A stretch of DNA of 64,000 nt from Streptomyces sp. Edi2 (GTDB lineage: Bacteria > Actinomycetota > Actinomycetes > Streptomycetales > Streptomycetaceae), in contig NZ_JBEJGX010000001.1 of NCBI RefSeq assembly GCF_040253635.1, forward strand, positions 186,001 to 250,000, read 5' to 3'. The translations under genes were made by a program, and so were the position numbers. Below are positions 26,597 through 35,230 of the stretch, one piece after another (position 1 is the first letter of the stretch; the number at the start of each line of letters is the position of its first letter). The notes beneath the pieces are model-generated. The model was not told the origin of the DNA. It saw nothing but the letters and a program-made list of their open reading frames with translations, and did no database searches.

Positions 26597-29257
26597 TCAC
26601 GCCGCGTCCACCTCCCCCGCACCCACCACAGCCCCGGCGCCCACGGCCTCGTGCACCAGTGGCCGCCGCGCGAGCTCGGCGCACCGGCTGCGCCAGTCGG
26701 CACGCTCCGGCTCCTCCACGCCAGCGCCGCGGGCCTCGGCCAGCCGGCCGAGCAGCCCTTGCAAAAGCTCCCGGGCCGCGGCCTCGCGGGCCTTCTCGGC
26801 GGCCCGTTCAGCGGCGTCGACCGCCAGGCGAGGAGTCGGGTAGCGGTGCCGGCGGAGCATCGCCAGCTCGTAGATCCGATCGGCCTCGTCCTCCGCCGCC
26901 TCAGAGCACGCCAGCCGCTGCAGCGCCGAACGCCGGCGACCGTCCACGATCCGCTGGGCCACCTCACGCTCGGCGAACGCCGCCACCACCGCCGGCGACT
27001 GCTCCCACCGAGCGCACTGCACGGAGATCAGCGCCCAGGTATCCACCTCGACCTTATGCGTGAACTGGGCCACTGCCGCAGGCTGTTCGAGGTCGGCACG
27101 TACCGCGACGGCGAGGTCGACCGCCTCGCGCACCAGGGCCTCCACATGGCGCCTCGTGAGGCACGCCGGACACCGCCCCGCAGCCTCTGGGATCCCGCAG
27201 TCGACGCACGCGGCCGCGGCCCGGGCCCACTCCTCCTCGGCCAGCTTCTCGCGCTGGCGCGCCACAGCCTGCTGGCGCGCCTCCTGCTCGACACGTTCCC
27301 GCTCCCGCCGGGCAACGTCCTCGGCAGCCTGCTGCTGCACCTGGTCGTGCAGACGCCGCTCAACCTCCCTGCGCCGGTCCTCCACCGACAGCTGCGGCAG
27401 CTCACCGGCGACCGTCACCGCCACCGACCAGCGCAGCGCTCGTCGGTCGCCCCACAGGCTGTCGCAGCTGTCGCAGCCGCCGCCGGTGTCCATCCGCACC
27501 CCGTCGTCGCACCTGTGCGACCAGCAGCCGGCCCTCTGAGGCAGACCGCGCCTGATCAGCCAGCCGCGCAGGTCGGTGACGGGACGGGTGCCTTGCAGCA
27601 GCAGCCGGCGCTCCAATCGCTCGGCCAGGACCCGCTCGGCCAGCTCCTCCCCCACCAGCCCGCGCACACGGGCGAGCTCCCTACGAACCACGCCGGCCAG
27701 CCACCGGCTGGTCGAGGTCCGACCCAATTTGGACCACAGCCAGGCCACCGGAGCCAGCGCCACGACCAGGTCCTCGGGTACCTGCATGGTCCCGGCGAAC
27801 CGCGTTCGCCCAACAGGTTGCTGCGGAATTCGCCCGAAATCCTCAACCGGCATGGCGATTTGCTGTGCCCCGCGCAGCGGGCTTCCTTGCCGGGGCAGGG
27901 TCATGGCTTCTGCGACTGGGCTCTTCGCCGGCTGATCCTCGTCCACGCCCGCGCGTTCCGGCAGCTGGCCCAAGCCTGAGACGGCAGAGCCGGAACAACC
28001 AACCACTTCACCAGCAGAATCCGTAGAGTCCTTAGCCAACTGCGGGTGGGTGGTGTGGAGCCCTCCAGCATCGGGGCGCTCCGCGAATCCGCGCTCACCG
28101 CCCGCATCCAGGCCGTCGATCCCAGCAATCCCAAGCCCTTCGGAGCTGCCGGGAACATCAAGATCACCGGGTGCAGCATCGGGGCGCCCAGTCGGCAGCC
28201 CCTCCATCACGTCGTCGAAGGACTCCTGCGCCCAGCCATCGCCGCACAGCACCGGAGTCGCCGGCTCGGCACAGTGGCACGGCGCGGGCTGGTGGTCAGC
28301 CACGGTGTCCCCACCCTCGGGGCGCGCGTCGCCGCGATCAAGGTCGGAAGTCCGGTTGTGAGCGGCTGCCACAGCCGGCACACGCAGACGGCTCCGTCCG
28401 AAGCACGCTGCGGACGACTTCTCCCGCGCGACCTCCACTAGGCCGCGCTTCTTCAGACGGCCGAGGACCTTGGCGCCGCCCGAGACCGAACACCCCAGGA
28501 GCCGGGCCAAGGTTGCTGCGGCCCGGCCACGACCCGCTGCGACGCTGCCGCCCACCATCAGCACCCGACCGTCCGGCCGCGTTTGGAGCACGAGAAGCAG
28601 CAGCGCCAGCCGGTCCGTCGCAGCCCCCTTCTCCTGGCGGTCCGCTAGCAGCCCTTCGGGCGTGACCGGCGCGTCCTTGGGTGCCCAGCCCGGGCCAATG
28701 ACGGCCTCGGACAGCCGCAGGAGCGTCGCAAGATCCCGACGGGTCAACGCCATCGGATGATCGCCCCTCCCCTCGCGGGCCTCGCGCAGCGGCTGCAGGT
28801 CGATGTCGAGACCGGTCACCTGGCCAGCCTCGTCGGTGACGATGTCCCAGGCCGCGATCCCCGCCTCCTTCAGCCCCGGGAGCACCGAACTGCGCACGTG
28901 CGAGGCTGAACAGCCCAACCAGCGGGCGAGGTCGGTCGTACGGGTACGCACAGGCTTTGACTCGGCCGGCGACTTCGCGAGCAGCACGACAGCGGCCAAG
29001 CGAACCGCATCCTGCTGCCCGGCAAGGCGCGAATCCGACAACAGAGCCCGTACCGCGGCGAACAACCGGGTACGCATGGCTTCGCCCAGCTGCAGAGGGC
29101 GGCCAGGGCCTGTCTTCGGGACCGGACCTGCAGGTACGGACCCGCCGCGCGGCCGCGGCGTCCGGCCGGCGGGACGAGAAGAGCGGGGCCGAGAACCAGC
29201 CCCGAAGGTCTGAGAACGAGCCGACTTACGTACGGGACCTGAACCAGATTCAGGCAT
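26597..29257 (-). CDS. large HTH replication-type protein
   Basis: An 886-residue protein from ATG 29257. Residues 55-165 contain a helix-turn-helix (RTTDLARWLGCSASHVRSSV). Residues 185-290 contain a second (ATLARLLGCSVSGGAKVLG with KKRGLVEVAR). A Pro/Gly/Asp-rich linker follows. The C-terminal half has a CDSCD/CxxC element, a long charged coiled coil (REVERRLHDQVQQQAAED, about 670-730) and a zinc knuckle CVDCGIPEAAGRCPAC. I infer a replication initiator or replicon-control protein from its position between primase and partition genes and behind a structured leader; direct family evidence is lacking. Confidence 0.6.
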   Translation of the reverse strand: MPESGSGPVRKSARSQTFGAGSRPRSSRPAGRTPRPRGGSVPAGPVPKTGPGRPLQLGEAMRTRLFAAVRALLSDSRLAGQQDAVRLAAVVLLAKSPAESKPVRTRTTDLARWLGCSASHVRSSVLPGLKEAGIAAWDIVTDEAGQVTGLDIDLQPLREAREGRGDHPMALTRRDLATLLRLSEAVIGPGWAPKDAPVTPEGLLADRQEKGAATDRLALLLLVLQTRPDGRVLMVGGSVAAGRGRAAATLARLLGCSVSGGAKVLGRLKKRGLVEVAREKSSAACFGRSRLRVPAVAAAHNRTSDLDRGDARPEGGDTVADHQPAPCHCAEPATPVLCGDGWAQESFDDVMEGLPTGRPDAAPGDLDVPGSSEGLGIAGIDGLDAGGERGFAERPDAGGLHTTHPQLAKDSTDSAGEVVGCSGSAVSGLGQLPERAGVDEDQPAKSPVAEAMTLPRQGSPLRGAQQIAMPVEDFGRIPQQPVGRTRFAGTMQVPEDLVVALAPVAWLWSKLGRTSTSRWLAGVVRRELARVRGLVGEELAERVLAERLERRLLLQGTRPVTDLRGWLIRRGLPQRAGCWSHRCDDGVRMDTGGGCDSCDSLWGDRRALRWSVAVTVAGELPQLSVEDRRREVERRLHDQVQQQAAEDVARRERERVEQEARQQAVARQREKLAEEEWARAAAACVDCGIPEAAGRCPACLTRRHVEALVREAVDLAVAVRADLEQPAAVAQFTHKVEVDTWALISVQCARWEQSPAVVAAFAEREVAQRIVDGRRRSALQRLACSEAAEDEADRIYELAMLRRHRYPTPRLAVDAAERAAEKAREAAARELLQGLLGRLAEARGAGVEEPERADWRSRCAELARRPLVHEAVGAGAVVGAGEVDAA

Positions 29258-29296
29258 GACTAGGCCGGCCCTCGGACGGGTAGCTATGATCTGCTC

Positions 29297-29407
29297 CTGT
29301 CGAGGAGGAAGAGGGAAACCGGTATCGCCGTCCGGCTCGCTTGGGGAAGCGCAGATAGTCGGACGCGACGTATTCAGTTAGGGCGGGCTTCACCTCCTCC
29401 TCGACAG
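29297..29407. ncRNA. candidate structured RNA in front of the rep-type gene
   Basis: Exact 12-bp arms CTGTCGAGGAGG (29297-29308) and CCTCCTCGACAG (29396-29407) enclose a nested helix CGTCCG/CGGACG. Inside that is CGCTT/AAGCG capped by GGGG. The fold works on either strand. It could be a leader element of the minus-strand rep-type gene or an antisense copy-control RNA on the plus strand. A small frame of 63 codons also crosses it on the minus strand. Confidence 0.5.
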
Positions 29408-29410
29408 CGC

Positions 29411-29444
29411 GAGTGGCCTGAGACCAGTGGTCCCAGGCCACTCA
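29411..29444. terminator. long hairpin upstream of the structured RNA
   Basis: Arms GAGTGGCCTG and CAGGCCACTC with an inner GACCA/TGGTC helix, broken by one A/C mismatch. It is very stable, but no T-run follows on either strand, so it may be an RNA domain instead of a terminator. Confidence 0.5.
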
Positions 29445-29753
29445 GAATTAGGGGGCCTCGCCGCCACTGCCCAGACGGCAGAGGGCTCCGTAGGAGAGAA
29501 GGAGCAGGCTTCGAAGTGCCTCAGCTAGAGGAGGCACGTGTGTCCCGTGCGCTGCTTGAGTGTGGTGCCCCGGGGGGGGCAGGGGGGCGATCGAGCGTCG
29601 CGGTCGTTGCCGCAACGCAGCGGAGCAGCTGGCGCAGGCAGGGAGGGCGGGAGAAAGTGCCTTGGAGAGGATCAGGTTCTGAGTCCCCTCACTTTGGCGC
29701 GAGGGTGGCATGGGCTACCAGTTTCAGCACGTCACGGCGGATGAGACACGTAT

Positions 29754-29787
29754 AGCCGAGGCTCCACTGTGTGGAGACGTCTCGGCT
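29754..29787 (-). terminator. hairpin, possible terminator of the 29903 gene
   Basis: Outer arms AGCCGAG and CTCGGCT, inner arms CTCCAC and GTGGAG with loop TGT. It lies 116 bases after the stop of the minus-strand HTH gene. Confidence 0.5.
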
Positions 29788-29838
29788 GGGGGCTGGTAAC
29801 CTCAGAGGTGGCGAGAGAGGCTACTTGGCCTTTCAGTT

Positions 29839-29886
29839 CGGCACCCACTCTGTTTGCGGCAGGTATGTGGGTGCCGTTCTCTTTTT
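29839..29886 (+). terminator. plus-strand intrinsic terminator with no upstream gene
   Basis: Arms CGGCACCCAC (29839-29848) and GTGGGTGCCG (29867-29876), then TTCTCTTTTT. The T-run is on the plus strand, yet no plus-strand gene lies upstream, which points to a non-coding transcript running toward it. Confidence 0.65.
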
Positions 29887-29902
29887 GGGAAGCTATCTGG
29901 CC

Positions 29903-30421
29903 TTAGGCAGCTATCTGGCCCTCCTCCTCAAGCGTCCCGTTGAGACGATCCACGAGTTCGGCGTGCCAGGCGCCGACAGGCAGGACGTGGTATGGCCATT
30001 GTTTGGCCAGCGCCTGCTCGCTGAGCTCAAGAAGCTGGTAGTCCTTGTGGACGAGCGCGACATGCTCTGGGAAGGCGATCAATCGAGTTCGCGGGTGCAC
30101 CTTGCCTGCATCAGGTTGTGTATCTGGCTCGCCCGCAGCAACAAGGAGCTCCATCACAACTCGGATCGCGTCCCAGTCCCGTTGGTAGGCAGTCGTGGTG
30201 CGCTCGCCCTGTTGGGTATCCCGGTTGGTGGAACGATTGGCCCCCAGGGCGGATGCAACCCGTGCGAGGACGACGTCGTGCGGGCGGAGCTGACTCGCCT
30301 CAGGCAGCAAGCCGATTCGCGCCAGATTCTTGAGCGTTCCTGCGCTGACGCCGGACCACTCAGACACCGTGCGCTGAGAGATGGTTCCGTTCCGTCGAAT
30401 CGGCGACCGGCGTTGCGGCAC
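29903..30421 (-). CDS. MerR/excisionase-like HTH protein
   Basis: A 172-residue protein from GTG 30421, five bases after GGGAGG. Residues about 14-50 form a helix-turn-helix (ISQRTVSEWSGVSAGTLKNL, then ARIGLLP). The rest is helical (IRVVMELLVAAGE). It looks like a small transcriptional regulator of the plasmid core, placed between rep and the partition operon. Confidence 0.65.
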   Translation of the reverse strand: MPQRRSPIRRNGTISQRTVSEWSGVSAGTLKNLARIGLLPEASQLRPHDVVLARVASALGANRSTNRDTQQGERTTTAYQRDWDAIRVVMELLVAAGEPDTQPDAGKVHPRTRLIAFPEHVALVHKDYQLLELSEQALAKQWPYHVLPVGAWHAELVDRLNGTLEEEGQIAA

Positions 30422-30860
30422 CTAAGCCTCCCTCAAAAATGGCATAGCACGGCCGAGCGAGAGCTGTTGATCACTCAGCCTGTTCCCGTGAATCATATGA
30501 CCCTCGTGCATCTACTGCGCCAGATTACCTCGGGCGGCGTGTCGAAGGCCAACGCCTCCGACACGTGACACGCGGCCTGTTCGTGAGGATGAGACCGTCA
30601 CAGACGGCTATTTCTGCAGGTCCAGCGCGCCAGCGCTGCGCGGTCGACGATTCGTCACGCCTCCACGGGGGCCTTATAGCTGACTTCGAACGGGGTGGAC
30701 CACTGCCTCACGTGCAGCGAATTGCGCGACCGTCGCGCAAATTGGCGTGCCACGAGAGGCGCGGCACCGCGAGGACGGAGCACTGGAAGGTATGCGCCCA
30801 GGGGGAAGGCGAGGAGAGCAAGGGGGGAGTACGCGCCCCGCCGGGACCAGCGCCCAGCGG
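30422..30860. other. non-coding region beside the left iterons
   Basis: No supported gene. It has a lower GC content than the surroundings near 30430-30560 and runs into the 12-bp repeats at 30861. Confidence 0.4.
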
Positions 30861-30896
30861 TGTGGCCCGCACCGTGGCCCGCACTGTGGCCCGGCA
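30861..30896. repeat. left iterons: three 12-bp direct repeats (candidate parS)
   Basis: TGTGGCCCGCAC (30861-30872), CGTGGCCCGCAC (30873-30884) and TGTGGCCCGGCA (30885-30896) lie end to end. A related triplet occurs at 33556-33591, on the other side of the ParA/ParB operon. Contiguous short repeats like these are typical binding arrays for ribbon-helix-helix partition proteins. Confidence 0.65.
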
Positions 30897-30915
30897 AGTG
30901 CGTTTGTGAAATGCG

Positions 30916-30950
30916 TTAGGGGTAGTCCCTCGAGGAGGGACTACCCCTAA
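30916..30950 (-). terminator. terminator of the partition operon
   Basis: Exact 16-bp arms TTAGGGGTAGTCCCTC (30916-30931) and complement (30935-30950) with loop GAG, directly after the stop of the ParB-type gene. Confidence 0.75.
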
Positions 30951-30966
30951 CAGCGGGCCGGACCAG

Positions 30967-32148
30967 CTAGTTGCCGCTGGACCCTTCGATCTGGAGTTGC
31001 TCGATGAAGGAGCGGATGATCACGTTGATCATGTGCCCGTGTAGGCCATGGGTGTTGGCCAAGAGCAACTCATCCATCATGTCGTGAAGCCAAGTGTCGT
31101 TCTCCTTGGCGATGCTGTAATGCGTCGCGGAGCCCCAGTCGTCGTCATCGCCGATCTGGCTATCGCGGAACTTGTCGGCGGCCTCGATGAGGTCTTCTAC
31201 AGAGACGCCTCTGGCGAGGGTGAGAGCGGCATCTACATACTGGCTCGGCTTGAGCCCACGCAGATTGAGCAGTCGCTTGTCATGAACCAACTGCCGGTTC
31301 AGGGCCCTGGTCACATCGTTGTGCAGCCTGATGTTTCGCTTCTTGGGCTTCGTGCCCGTACGTGTCGCCATCGCTCGTCGATAGCTTGCCGCGAGCTCCC
31401 CATATGCAACGGGCAGCCCCTGCACCTTCGTGGCGAGCTTCTCGGGGAGGGCCCGTTCCATCTGCGCTTCTGAATACCCACTTGTTTGGGGGAGAGCGAG
31501 TGCTGCGGTCCTGTGGGCCGCTGAGGCTGCCTGACCCTCGCCGGGCTGCTGCCCCTTGCTCCCCCAGCTGGCTGTTGCAGGATCGGCAGGCAAAGCGGGC
31601 AGGGAGATTCCTTGAAGTGCCGTGGTGCTCTGAAGCAGATCATCTGCTGGTGCGGATGAGTCGGCCTGGGTTGTCGGGGGTGTTTGGCCGGCCGACGGGT
31701 CTCCGGGACCGGCGCTGGGGGGCGACTCCGCTCCTCCGCCTGCCACGGGGGTGGCTGGTGCGGATGAGTCGGCCTGGGTTGTCGGGGGTGTTTGGCCGGC
31801 CGACGGGTCTCCGGGACCGGCAGTGGAGGCCGGCTCCGTTCCTTCCTCCACCACGACAGGCGAAGGCACGACCTCGCTGCTTGGAGCTGGTACGCGGTGG
31901 GGGTGCTCGGGAGTGCTTGCCGGCGAGGCGACGGGAGCGCTGACTGCCGACTCTGTTGCGCCAGCCTCGTGACCCGGGTCGGTTACTGCGTCCAGTGCAG
32001 TGTTGGCAGGTGCGCTGTTGTTGATGGCGGTAAGCGCGCCTGAAGCGGACAGCTGGTTGAGTTTGCCGAATGCAGCACTCTGTTTGGGCTTGGCCGGGCG
32101 CCTCCGCGGCGAAGCGGATTCAGAGCCCGAGTTCTTGTTGCTGGCCAT
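30967..32148 (-). CDS. ParB-type partition protein, ribbon-helix-helix
   Basis: A 393-residue protein. ATG 32148 shares TAATG with the ParA stop; GTG 32178 would add 10 residues. The first 200 residues are a disordered Pro/Ala/Ser/Thr region with an internal repeat. The C-terminal part contains KKRNIRLHNDVTRALNRQL followed by GLKPSQYVDAALTLA, the strand-helix-helix pattern of an RHH DNA-binding fold, then an acidic helical tail. With the adjacent ParA it forms a partition pair, and flanking iterons are the likely DNA target. The long disordered arm is unusual for RHH centromere proteins. Confidence 0.65.
   Translation of the reverse strand: MASNKNSGSESASPRRRPAKPKQSAAFGKLNQLSASGALTAINNSAPANTALDAVTDPGHEAGATESAVSAPVASPASTPEHPHRVPAPSSEVVPSPVVVEEGTEPASTAGPGDPSAGQTPPTTQADSSAPATPVAGGGAESPPSAGPGDPSAGQTPPTTQADSSAPADDLLQSTTALQGISLPALPADPATASWGSKGQQPGEGQAASAAHRTAALALPQTSGYSEAQMERALPEKLATKVQGLPVAYGELAASYRRAMATRTGTKPKKRNIRLHNDVTRALNRQLVHDKRLLNLRGLKPSQYVDAALTLARGVSVEDLIEAADKFRDSQIGDDDDWGSATHYSIAKENDTWLHDMMDELLLANTHGLHGHMINVIIRSFIEQLQIEGSSGN
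31646..31821. repeat. 68-bp direct repeat inside the ParB-type gene
   Basis: Bases 31646-31713 recur exactly at 31754-31821, a period of 108 bp (36 codons). They encode a repeated Pro/Thr/Ser-rich block (AGPGDPSAGQTPPTTQADSS). It is a recent tandem duplication in the disordered arm. Confidence 0.85.
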
Positions 32149-33065
32149 TACCTCCGCGCCTCCGTCGCCTCGTGCCACCGGGCTACACGCTCAGCGATCA
32201 CGGTAGTCGGCACTCCGAGCTTCTCAGCCAGCACCGCGCTGAAGAGCCCGAAGTCCTCAGGAATCGAGCCCCAGGTCTCGGCGATGTCCTCGAGCAGCGG
32301 GACGGTGCCCTCGAGCAGTCCTACGGTGGGTAGCCCCTCCGGGTAGGGATCTGTGTCGTCTGCATGGGTCAGGCCGACGATGTACTGGCGAGCGTTCGTG
32401 TAACTGCGACGGTTGGGAAACGACTTCGCCAGCATCACGCTGAGGTCGATGGGCTCGCCCATCTCCTTGAGGAGATCGAACGTGGTGGTGAGTTGGACGA
32501 CGTCGCCTACGTGCTGCTGGGTAGGGACGATGCCCTGCTTCGTGAGTGCCCAGGCGGTCTTGAGCACTCCCTTGTCGGTGGGTCCCACGTCGATGATGAG
32601 GTGCTTGAACCCGCGGGCCATGAGGTCGGTTACCTGCTTGGCCATAGCTGGCCCGGTGTATCCCACCACCGTGATGTTGGCCGGCCAGTCCGCTCCAGCC
32701 GCAGCCTGCCACTTCAGGCAAGTCCTATTGGTGTCATCGGCGTCGACGAGGAGGACGGGCTCTCCGGTCAACGCAAGGATGAGCGCGATGTAGACGGACA
32801 GCGTCGTCTTCATGACGCCGCCCTTCGCGTTGCCCATGGTCAGCTTCACGCCGTCTGGCGTGTTGAGAGCAGCGATTACGGCGGTCCGGAGGGGCTCGGG
32901 CAGCTCCTCGACCAGAGCCCGAACTTCTGGATTGATGCCTTCGGGCAGCGTCAGGGACGGCGTGGGTAGCTGCCTCGGGACAAACGCGGCTGGAAGGTCT
33001 GCCACCTCAGGGGCGACTGAGGATGTGGCCCCTTCGACCGGACCATGGGTGAGTTGCTCAGACAT
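32148..33065 (-). CDS. parA: ParA partition ATPase
   Basis: A 305-residue protein from ATG 33065. A deviant Walker A motif KGGVMKTT spans residues 81-88; both the signature Lys (K81) and catalytic Lys (K86) are present, while the usual Gly before K86 is Met. VLLVDADDTNRT (Walker A') and HLIIDVGPTDKG (Walker B) follow. ParA proteins form ATP-dependent gradients on the nucleoid that move plasmid copies. An N-terminal extension of about 70 residues precedes the ATPase core. It is coupled to the ParB-type gene by TAATG. Confidence 0.85.
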   Translation of the reverse strand: MSEQLTHGPVEGATSSVAPEVADLPAAFVPRQLPTPSLTLPEGINPEVRALVEELPEPLRTAVIAALNTPDGVKLTMGNAKGGVMKTTLSVYIALILALTGEPVLLVDADDTNRTCLKWQAAAGADWPANITVVGYTGPAMAKQVTDLMARGFKHLIIDVGPTDKGVLKTAWALTKQGIVPTQQHVGDVVQLTTTFDLLKEMGEPIDLSVMLAKSFPNRRSYTNARQYIVGLTHADDTDPYPEGLPTVGLLEGTVPLLEDIAETWGSIPEDFGLFSAVLAEKLGVPTTVIAERVARWHEATEARR

Positions 33066-33555
33066 GTCTGGCTTCTACCTGCTTCTCTTGTGGCGAGTCG
33101 GTACTTGGCGTCCCGCACGGACGGTTCTTGTGAGTGCGCAGACGCATCGTTGGCGGCGCGCCCCCGACCCTCAATTTGCGGTGAGTCCCGCCGCCAGGGA
33201 GTTCTGCGCTGGATGGCACGGCCTTGAAGCCCACGCACCACCGCTCGTCTCCCGACGACGGACTGTCAGGTTGGCGCCGGCCAGCAGCGGCTGGCGGCTC
33301 GTTGCCACCCGAAGTGCTCGGCGGCGGGGCCACGCTAGCAGAGAGCGACCGAAATCTGGTGACAGGCGTGGTTAGTTCGTTAAGTGTGTTCGCTAATGGG
33401 CCTGTCAAGTCGCACGATTATGCCTCACTGACGCGACGTCGTGTTGCGTGCGGTCACTCTCCATCGAGTGGAAGTGGCGAGAGGGGCCCGGCCTTGCTCG
33501 TGGATAGCTGCCGCTGCTCTAAGAGGAGGCTGATTTTGCGGATTGGGGGCGGCCC
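33066..33555. other. upstream region of the partition operon
   Basis: About 490 bases before the right iterons. No gene was supported. It should hold the parA promoter; AT-richer sequence occurs near 33370-33425 but I could not fix the boxes. Confidence 0.4.
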
Positions 33556-33591
33556 TGTGTCCTACCATGTGTCCCGCCCTGTGGCCCAGCT
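33556..33591. repeat. right iterons: three 12-bp direct repeats (candidate parS)
   Basis: TGTGTCCTACCA, TGTGTCCCGCCC and TGTGGCCCAGCT follow each other with a 12-bp period and share TGTGKCCC with the left array at 30861. They lie about 490 bp upstream of parA. Confidence 0.6.
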
Positions 33592-34909
33592 CGTGAGCAT
33601 GTGAAACTGCTGGTCAGGGGCTGTTTTTGCAATTCCGTTGCCTTCAAGAGGGGTGGGTTAAGGCCCTCTGATTTCCCGAAAGACCGTCTGGCGCGCAACG
33701 CCAAAGCCCCCAAAGGCGCGTAGTCGACGTTCACCGCGTAGGTGATCTTCCTCTTGAAGCGGGCGACCATGCGACGCTGTACTCAAGGTGAGACTTCACA
33801 AGCGCACTAACGGTGCCGCATTGCGGGACACAACGCGGAAAGCGGGGTCACCGAGGCTTCCCTCCTGCGGCGGCGCGCCAACTCTGTACACCTCACCCAT
33901 CCGCGGGCGGTCGGCTCTCCAGTCACCCCGCGGGCTGGCCTGTGCAATTGGAAGACCGCCCCCCAACTTGCTCCAACTGGGGCGCGGCAGGGAGACGTAA
34001 GTGCGTGTGCTCCGTGGGTAGAACAATCCGCCTCGCCTGCAAGGGGCAGCTCGGTTCGTCGATCTCAGAGTGCTTCCCGCGGAGGACCACGGTGTGGGCC
34101 GCCCGGGACTAAGGAGCTTCGGCGACTCCGCTCCGGCTGCACGCCGAAGCGCACCGGGCGGAGCACAGGGGGTGCTACCCACTCCGGGGGGAGCTGCTGG
34201 AGGCCGAAATCGGTTCGGCGGGTCCCAGGCGTGATGCCATCAACTCCGGGTGGGCGGTGAGGGAATTCAGCGGCGAAGATCTCGACCAGGTCAGTACGCA
34301 TACAGAGCGCGATGGCTTCAGGGAGCCCGACGACGACCACAACCACCCCGCAGCTCACCGAATCGCGGGGACGGTTCGGTGCCGCCATGCCCTTGCCGCA
34401 CTTTTTGGTGACCGAGACGACGGACGGCGAAGACAGGGGGAAATAGACAACGCCCCGACGTCCGACGCTGCGATCAAGCCAGTACATGTAGCGGCAAGAA
34501 CATCAGGGAGGGTTCATCATGTGGCCGCGGGATGTCCACTGGCCTCACCTTGATGAGGTACGCCAAGCGGCTCCGCTTCGCCGCTGAGGGCCAGTGCAAG
34601 GGGTGGGCACGGGTGGGGCGCGCACGGAAACAGGCCCTTCCTGAAAGGGCCTGCGGTGTGCGTCGTTGGCTACTGCTCTGTGGTGGACTAGCACTGCGAT
34701 GGGAGCTGAGGCCGCGTGGATTTGCGCTGATCGAGGTTTGCACGCAGGCAGGTGCAGATCCGGTGAGCCCGGGGTCCAGTCGCTGGCGCAAGTCGAGGGA
34801 GAGATCAGGCGCAAGGCGGATCACAGGAAGGCTTCCCGGTGTCCTTCGTGGCCTGAGCTGTCTACCGGACCGCCTTCCTGCGGTAACGGACGAGGGACTG
34901 GTGTGCCGG
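33592..34909. other. long region with no firmly supported gene
   Basis: Two minus-strand frames are possible but unproven: 33519-33770 (begins MVARFKRKITYAVNVDYAPL, overlaps the iterons) and 34065-34487 (140 codons, begins MYWLDRSVGRRGVVYFPLSS, good third-position GC in its first 100 codons, no ribosome site). An inverted repeat GCTTCGGCG/CGCCGAAGC spans about 34113-34147. A terminator lies at 34631-34653. Confidence 0.4.
34631..34653 (-). terminator. terminator of the 34.9-35.6 kb operon
   Basis: Arms CAGGCCCTT (34631-34639) and AAGGGCCTG (34645-34653). On the minus strand it continues with TTTCCG, so it fits the minus-strand operon ending at 34910. Confidence 0.65.
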
Positions 34910-35230
34910 CTACACGTGGATGATGTCGCGGGCGCTGTCGGGCAGGGCCGCGGTCTTCTCGGGGTGGTCGAGGAAGTAGTCACGGATGCGCTCGACCAGG
35001 GGGCGGTCGATGGTGACCGGGGCGGGCGCGGCCGGCAGCCCGAGTGCCGTGCGCACCTCGTCGTCGAGGTGCGCGGAGAGCGGGCTGTAGTCGGTGTTGT
35101 CGGCCTGGGCGGTCAGCTCCTCGAAGGTCGGCCGGTCCGTCTGGGTCGGCTGGTCGTGGACGGGCCGGGGGGCGGGCTGCCCTGCCATGCGGGAGGAAGG
35201 CTGTGGATTCGGCTGCTGGGGCTGGTTCAT
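34910..35230 (-). CDS. small hypothetical protein, second gene of operon
   Basis: A 106-residue protein from ATG 35230, which overlaps the upstream gene by ATGA. The N-terminal half is Pro/Gln-rich and probably disordered; the C-terminal half is helical and acidic (VERIRDYFLDHPEKTAALPD). No family was recognised. It is translated together with the 132-residue protein and driven by the strong promoter at 35657-35685. Confidence 0.65.
   Translation of the reverse strand: MNQPQQPNPQPSSRMAGQPAPRPVHDQPTQTDRPTFEELTAQADNTDYSPLSAHLDDEVRTALGLPAAPAPVTIDRPLVERIRDYFLDHPEKTAALPDSARDIIHV

Larger units (their letters stand above)
29445..29902. other. hairpin-rich region without a gene
   Basis: No supported coding region. 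It contains a small hairpin (GTGCCTC 29516-29522 with GAGGCAC 29531-29537), the hairpin at 29754-29787 and the plus-strand terminator at 29839-29886. Confidence 0.45.

Noticed and set aside
26573..27979. Long plus-strand frame opposite the rep-type gene
   Set aside because: Antisense shadow with His/Arg/Pro-rich composition; the minus-strand frame has domains.
29250..29441. 63-codon minus-strand gene overlapping the rep start
   Set aside because: The GTG start lies within the long hairpin, there is no ribosome site, and the sequence is better explained by the nested RNA helices. Not excluded entirely.
33519..33770. 83-codon minus-strand frame starting MVARFKRKITYAVNV
   Set aside because: Overlaps the right iterons, poor codon bias in the second half and no recognised family.
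34065..34487. 140-codon minus-strand hypothetical gene
   Set aside because: Good third-position GC at first, but no ribosome site, no domain, and loss of bias near its end. Kept only as a note in the region entry.
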